A stretch of 8,200 nucleotides of DNA from NCBI GenBank assembly GCA_051747985.1, contig JBNJGU010000135.1, positions 1 through 8,200 of the forward strand, given 5' to 3'. This document shows positions 7,207 to 8,200 of this stretch, one piece after another. Within the stretch, counting starts at the first letter, position 1. Each line of letters starts with the position of its first letter. A program made the translations under genes and the position numbers. The notes beneath the pieces are model-generated. The model was given only the letters and a program-made list of their open reading frames with translations, did not search any database and was not told the origin of the DNA. Source of the stretch: PWQG01 sp051747985 (GTDB taxonomy: Bacteria > Pseudomonadota > Gammaproteobacteria > Pseudomonadales > Pseudohongiellaceae).

Positions 7207-7304
7207 GGCATCACTTCCCTGTGATACGTTCACTGATCAGTGTAGTAGTGAGTGGTCGGTTTTGCCTGCGGAAAGTTACAATTCCAGCTTTAGGAGTGAT
7301 CGGT
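7207..7304. promoter_or_regulatory. Divergent fimT-thiO intergenic region
   Basis: This 98-base region separates two divergent genes, so it should hold promoters for both. On the + strand TACAAT at 7277-7282 is a fair -10 candidate for thiO, but no good -35 element lies at the right distance. On the - strand I see only a weak TACACT. AGGAG at 7292-7296 is a clear ribosome binding site for thiO, 8 bases before ATG 7305. The perfect palindrome at 7231-7242 is listed separately. Confidence 0.5.
7231..7242. promoter_or_regulatory. Perfect 12-base palindrome CACTGATCAGTG, possible operator
   Basis: CACTGATCAGTG reads identically on both strands and lies 25 bases upstream of the fimT start, between two divergent genes. 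This position suits a regulator site or overlap with the fimT promoter. The symmetry does not extend outward, and I do not recognise the regulator, so this is a candidate only. Confidence 0.3.
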
Positions 7305-8200
7305 ATGGATGTGGCCATCGTCGGTGGAGGTATCATGGGGCTGTTGGTGGCCAGGGAACTGACTACGGCTGGTCATCGGGTCACACTTATTGAGCAGGGA
7401 CCGTGTGGCGGCGAGGCCAGCTGGGCTGGCGGTGGTATCGTCTCTCCTTTGTATCCCTGGCGCTATAACGCTGCGGTGACCGCACTGTCCTGCTGGGCCC
7501 AGGACTACTATCCGGAGCTGTCACGACGGTTGCTGGATGAGACCGGTATCGATCCCGAGCTGCAACACTGTGGACTGTTGATGCTGGAGGCGGACGACGA
7601 GGAGCAGGCCCTTGCCTGGGCCGGTTCAAGTGGCCGACGCATGATCGAAGTGGATGGTGATTTCATCCGTCGCCGACAGCCCGCACTTGCCGGCAGGTTC
7701 GAGCGCGGGCTCTGGATGCCGGATGTGGCGAATATCCGCAACCCGCGTCTGGTCCGTGCGTTGCGCGAGTCCCTGATTCGATCGGGTGCCGATATCCGCG
7801 AATACATCCGGCTCCATGAAGTGATTCAGTCCGGAGGTCAGGTGCAGGCGCTCCAGTTATGCAGGCGGGGAGAGACCGCGTCAGAGGTGGTGGCCGATCA
7901 TTATGTCTTCTGCACTGGTGCGTGGACCGGCCGGTTGCTGCAGTCGGTGCGGTTATCGGTTCCGGTTGAACCGGTAAAAGGGCAGATGCTGCTGTATGAG
8001 CTGCCGCGACGGTGGCTGAACGAGATGGTGCTGCACCGGGGCCGCTATCTGATCCCCCGCAGGGATCGTCATGTACTGGTGGGCAGCACATTGGAGCGGG
8101 TCGGCTTTGACAAACAGACCACGGCAGAGGCTCTGGCCTCACTGAAATCCTCGGCCGAGGCCATGTTGCCGGCGCTTGCCGGTATGGCGGTAAAACAGCA
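7305..8200 (+). CDS. thiO: FAD-dependent glycine oxidase, ThiO family (3' end outside window)
   Basis: An open frame of 298 codons begins at ATG 7305, with AGGAG 8 bases upstream, and runs off the right edge. The N-terminus is a Rossmann FAD-binding fold: VAIVGGGIMGLLVARELTTA with Gly7, Gly9 and Gly12, ending the second strand at Glu30. Next come SWAGGGIVSPLYPWRYN and, further on, CTGAWTGRLL, PVEPVKGQMLLYE and YLIPRRDRHVLVGSTLERVG, which together match ThiO/DAO-type oxidases. ThiO oxidises glycine with O2 to iminoglycine and hydrogen peroxide, and the imine feeds thiazole synthesis for thiamine. Family members are about 350-370 residues, so roughly four fifths is present. In P. aeruginosa a related D-amino-acid-oxidase-like gene also lies beside the fimT/minor-pilin cluster, so the linkage is old; no role in pili is implied. 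Another DAO-family substrate is possible. Confidence 0.92.
   Translation, partial: MDVAIVGGGIMGLLVARELTTAGHRVTLIEQGPCGGEASWAGGGIVSPLYPWRYNAAVTALSCWAQDYYPELSRRLLDETGIDPELQHCGLLMLEADDEEQALAWAGSSGRRMIEVDGDFIRRRQPALAGRFERGLWMPDVANIRNPRLVRALRESLIRSGADIREYIRLHEVIQSGGQVQALQLCRRGETASEVVADHYVFCTGAWTGRLLQSVRLSVPVEPVKGQMLLYELPRRWLNEMVLHRGRYLIPRRDRHVLVGSTLERVGFDKQTTAEALASLKSSAEAMLPALAGMAVKQ

Noticed and set aside
7254..7282. Full sigma-70 promoter for thiO
   Set aside because: TACAAT at 7277-7282 is a fair -10, but the bases at the -35 distance (GGTCGG) do not match the consensus, so only the -10 candidate is noted.
7151..7393. Plus-strand open frame spanning the fimT start, the intergenic region and the thiO start
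   Set aside because: It is antisense to fimT and out of frame with thiO, and its translation has no recognisable features.

Overview
The window is a type IV pilus (T4P) minor-pilin locus from a GC-rich Gammaproteobacterium. The gene set and order (pilV-pilW-pilX-pilY1-pilY2-like-pilE, with fimT and a thiO-type oxidase beside them) resemble the Pseudomonas aeruginosa fimU-pilE region. The proteins look more like those of a Chromatiales/Ectothiorhodospiraceae-type organism than a true Pseudomonas, but that placement is low confidence and rests on impression only. Almost every base is coding: there is no stretch over 300 bases without a gene, and I see no RNA genes, insertion sequences or CRISPR.

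Layout. Bases 1-6626 (+) form one tightly packed operon: the 3' end of pilV, then pilW, pilX, pilY1, a small secreted pilY2-like gene and pilE. The junctions overlap or are only a few bases apart, which points to one transcript with translational coupling. Its promoter and first gene(s), probably fimU, lie to the left of the window. Bases 6643-7206 (-) encode a FimT/GspH-type prepilin that runs convergently into pilE. A 98-base divergent intergenic region (7207-7304) holds a perfect 12-base palindrome. From 7305 (+) an FAD-dependent glycine/D-amino-acid oxidase of the ThiO family runs off the right edge.

How the genes work together. PilV, PilW, PilX and PilE are class III prepilins, processed by PilD, that are expected to assemble into the priming complex at the pilus tip. 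PilY1 is the large secreted tip adhesin/mechanosensor with a von Willebrand A domain and a C-terminal beta-propeller. FimT carries the C-terminal GRxR motif linked to DNA binding during natural transformation. ThiO is a metabolic neighbour (glycine oxidation for thiazole synthesis), not an obvious pilus part.

Points for a second look: pilE carries a clear single-base frameshift after its N-terminal helix; pilX contains a run of nine C in the coding frame; DxDxDG-type calcium-loop motifs recur in PilV, PilY1 and FimT; and fimT sits inverted at the tail of the operon rather than at its head. I found no convincing wholly new system; this is a recognisable T4P locus with some unusual details.
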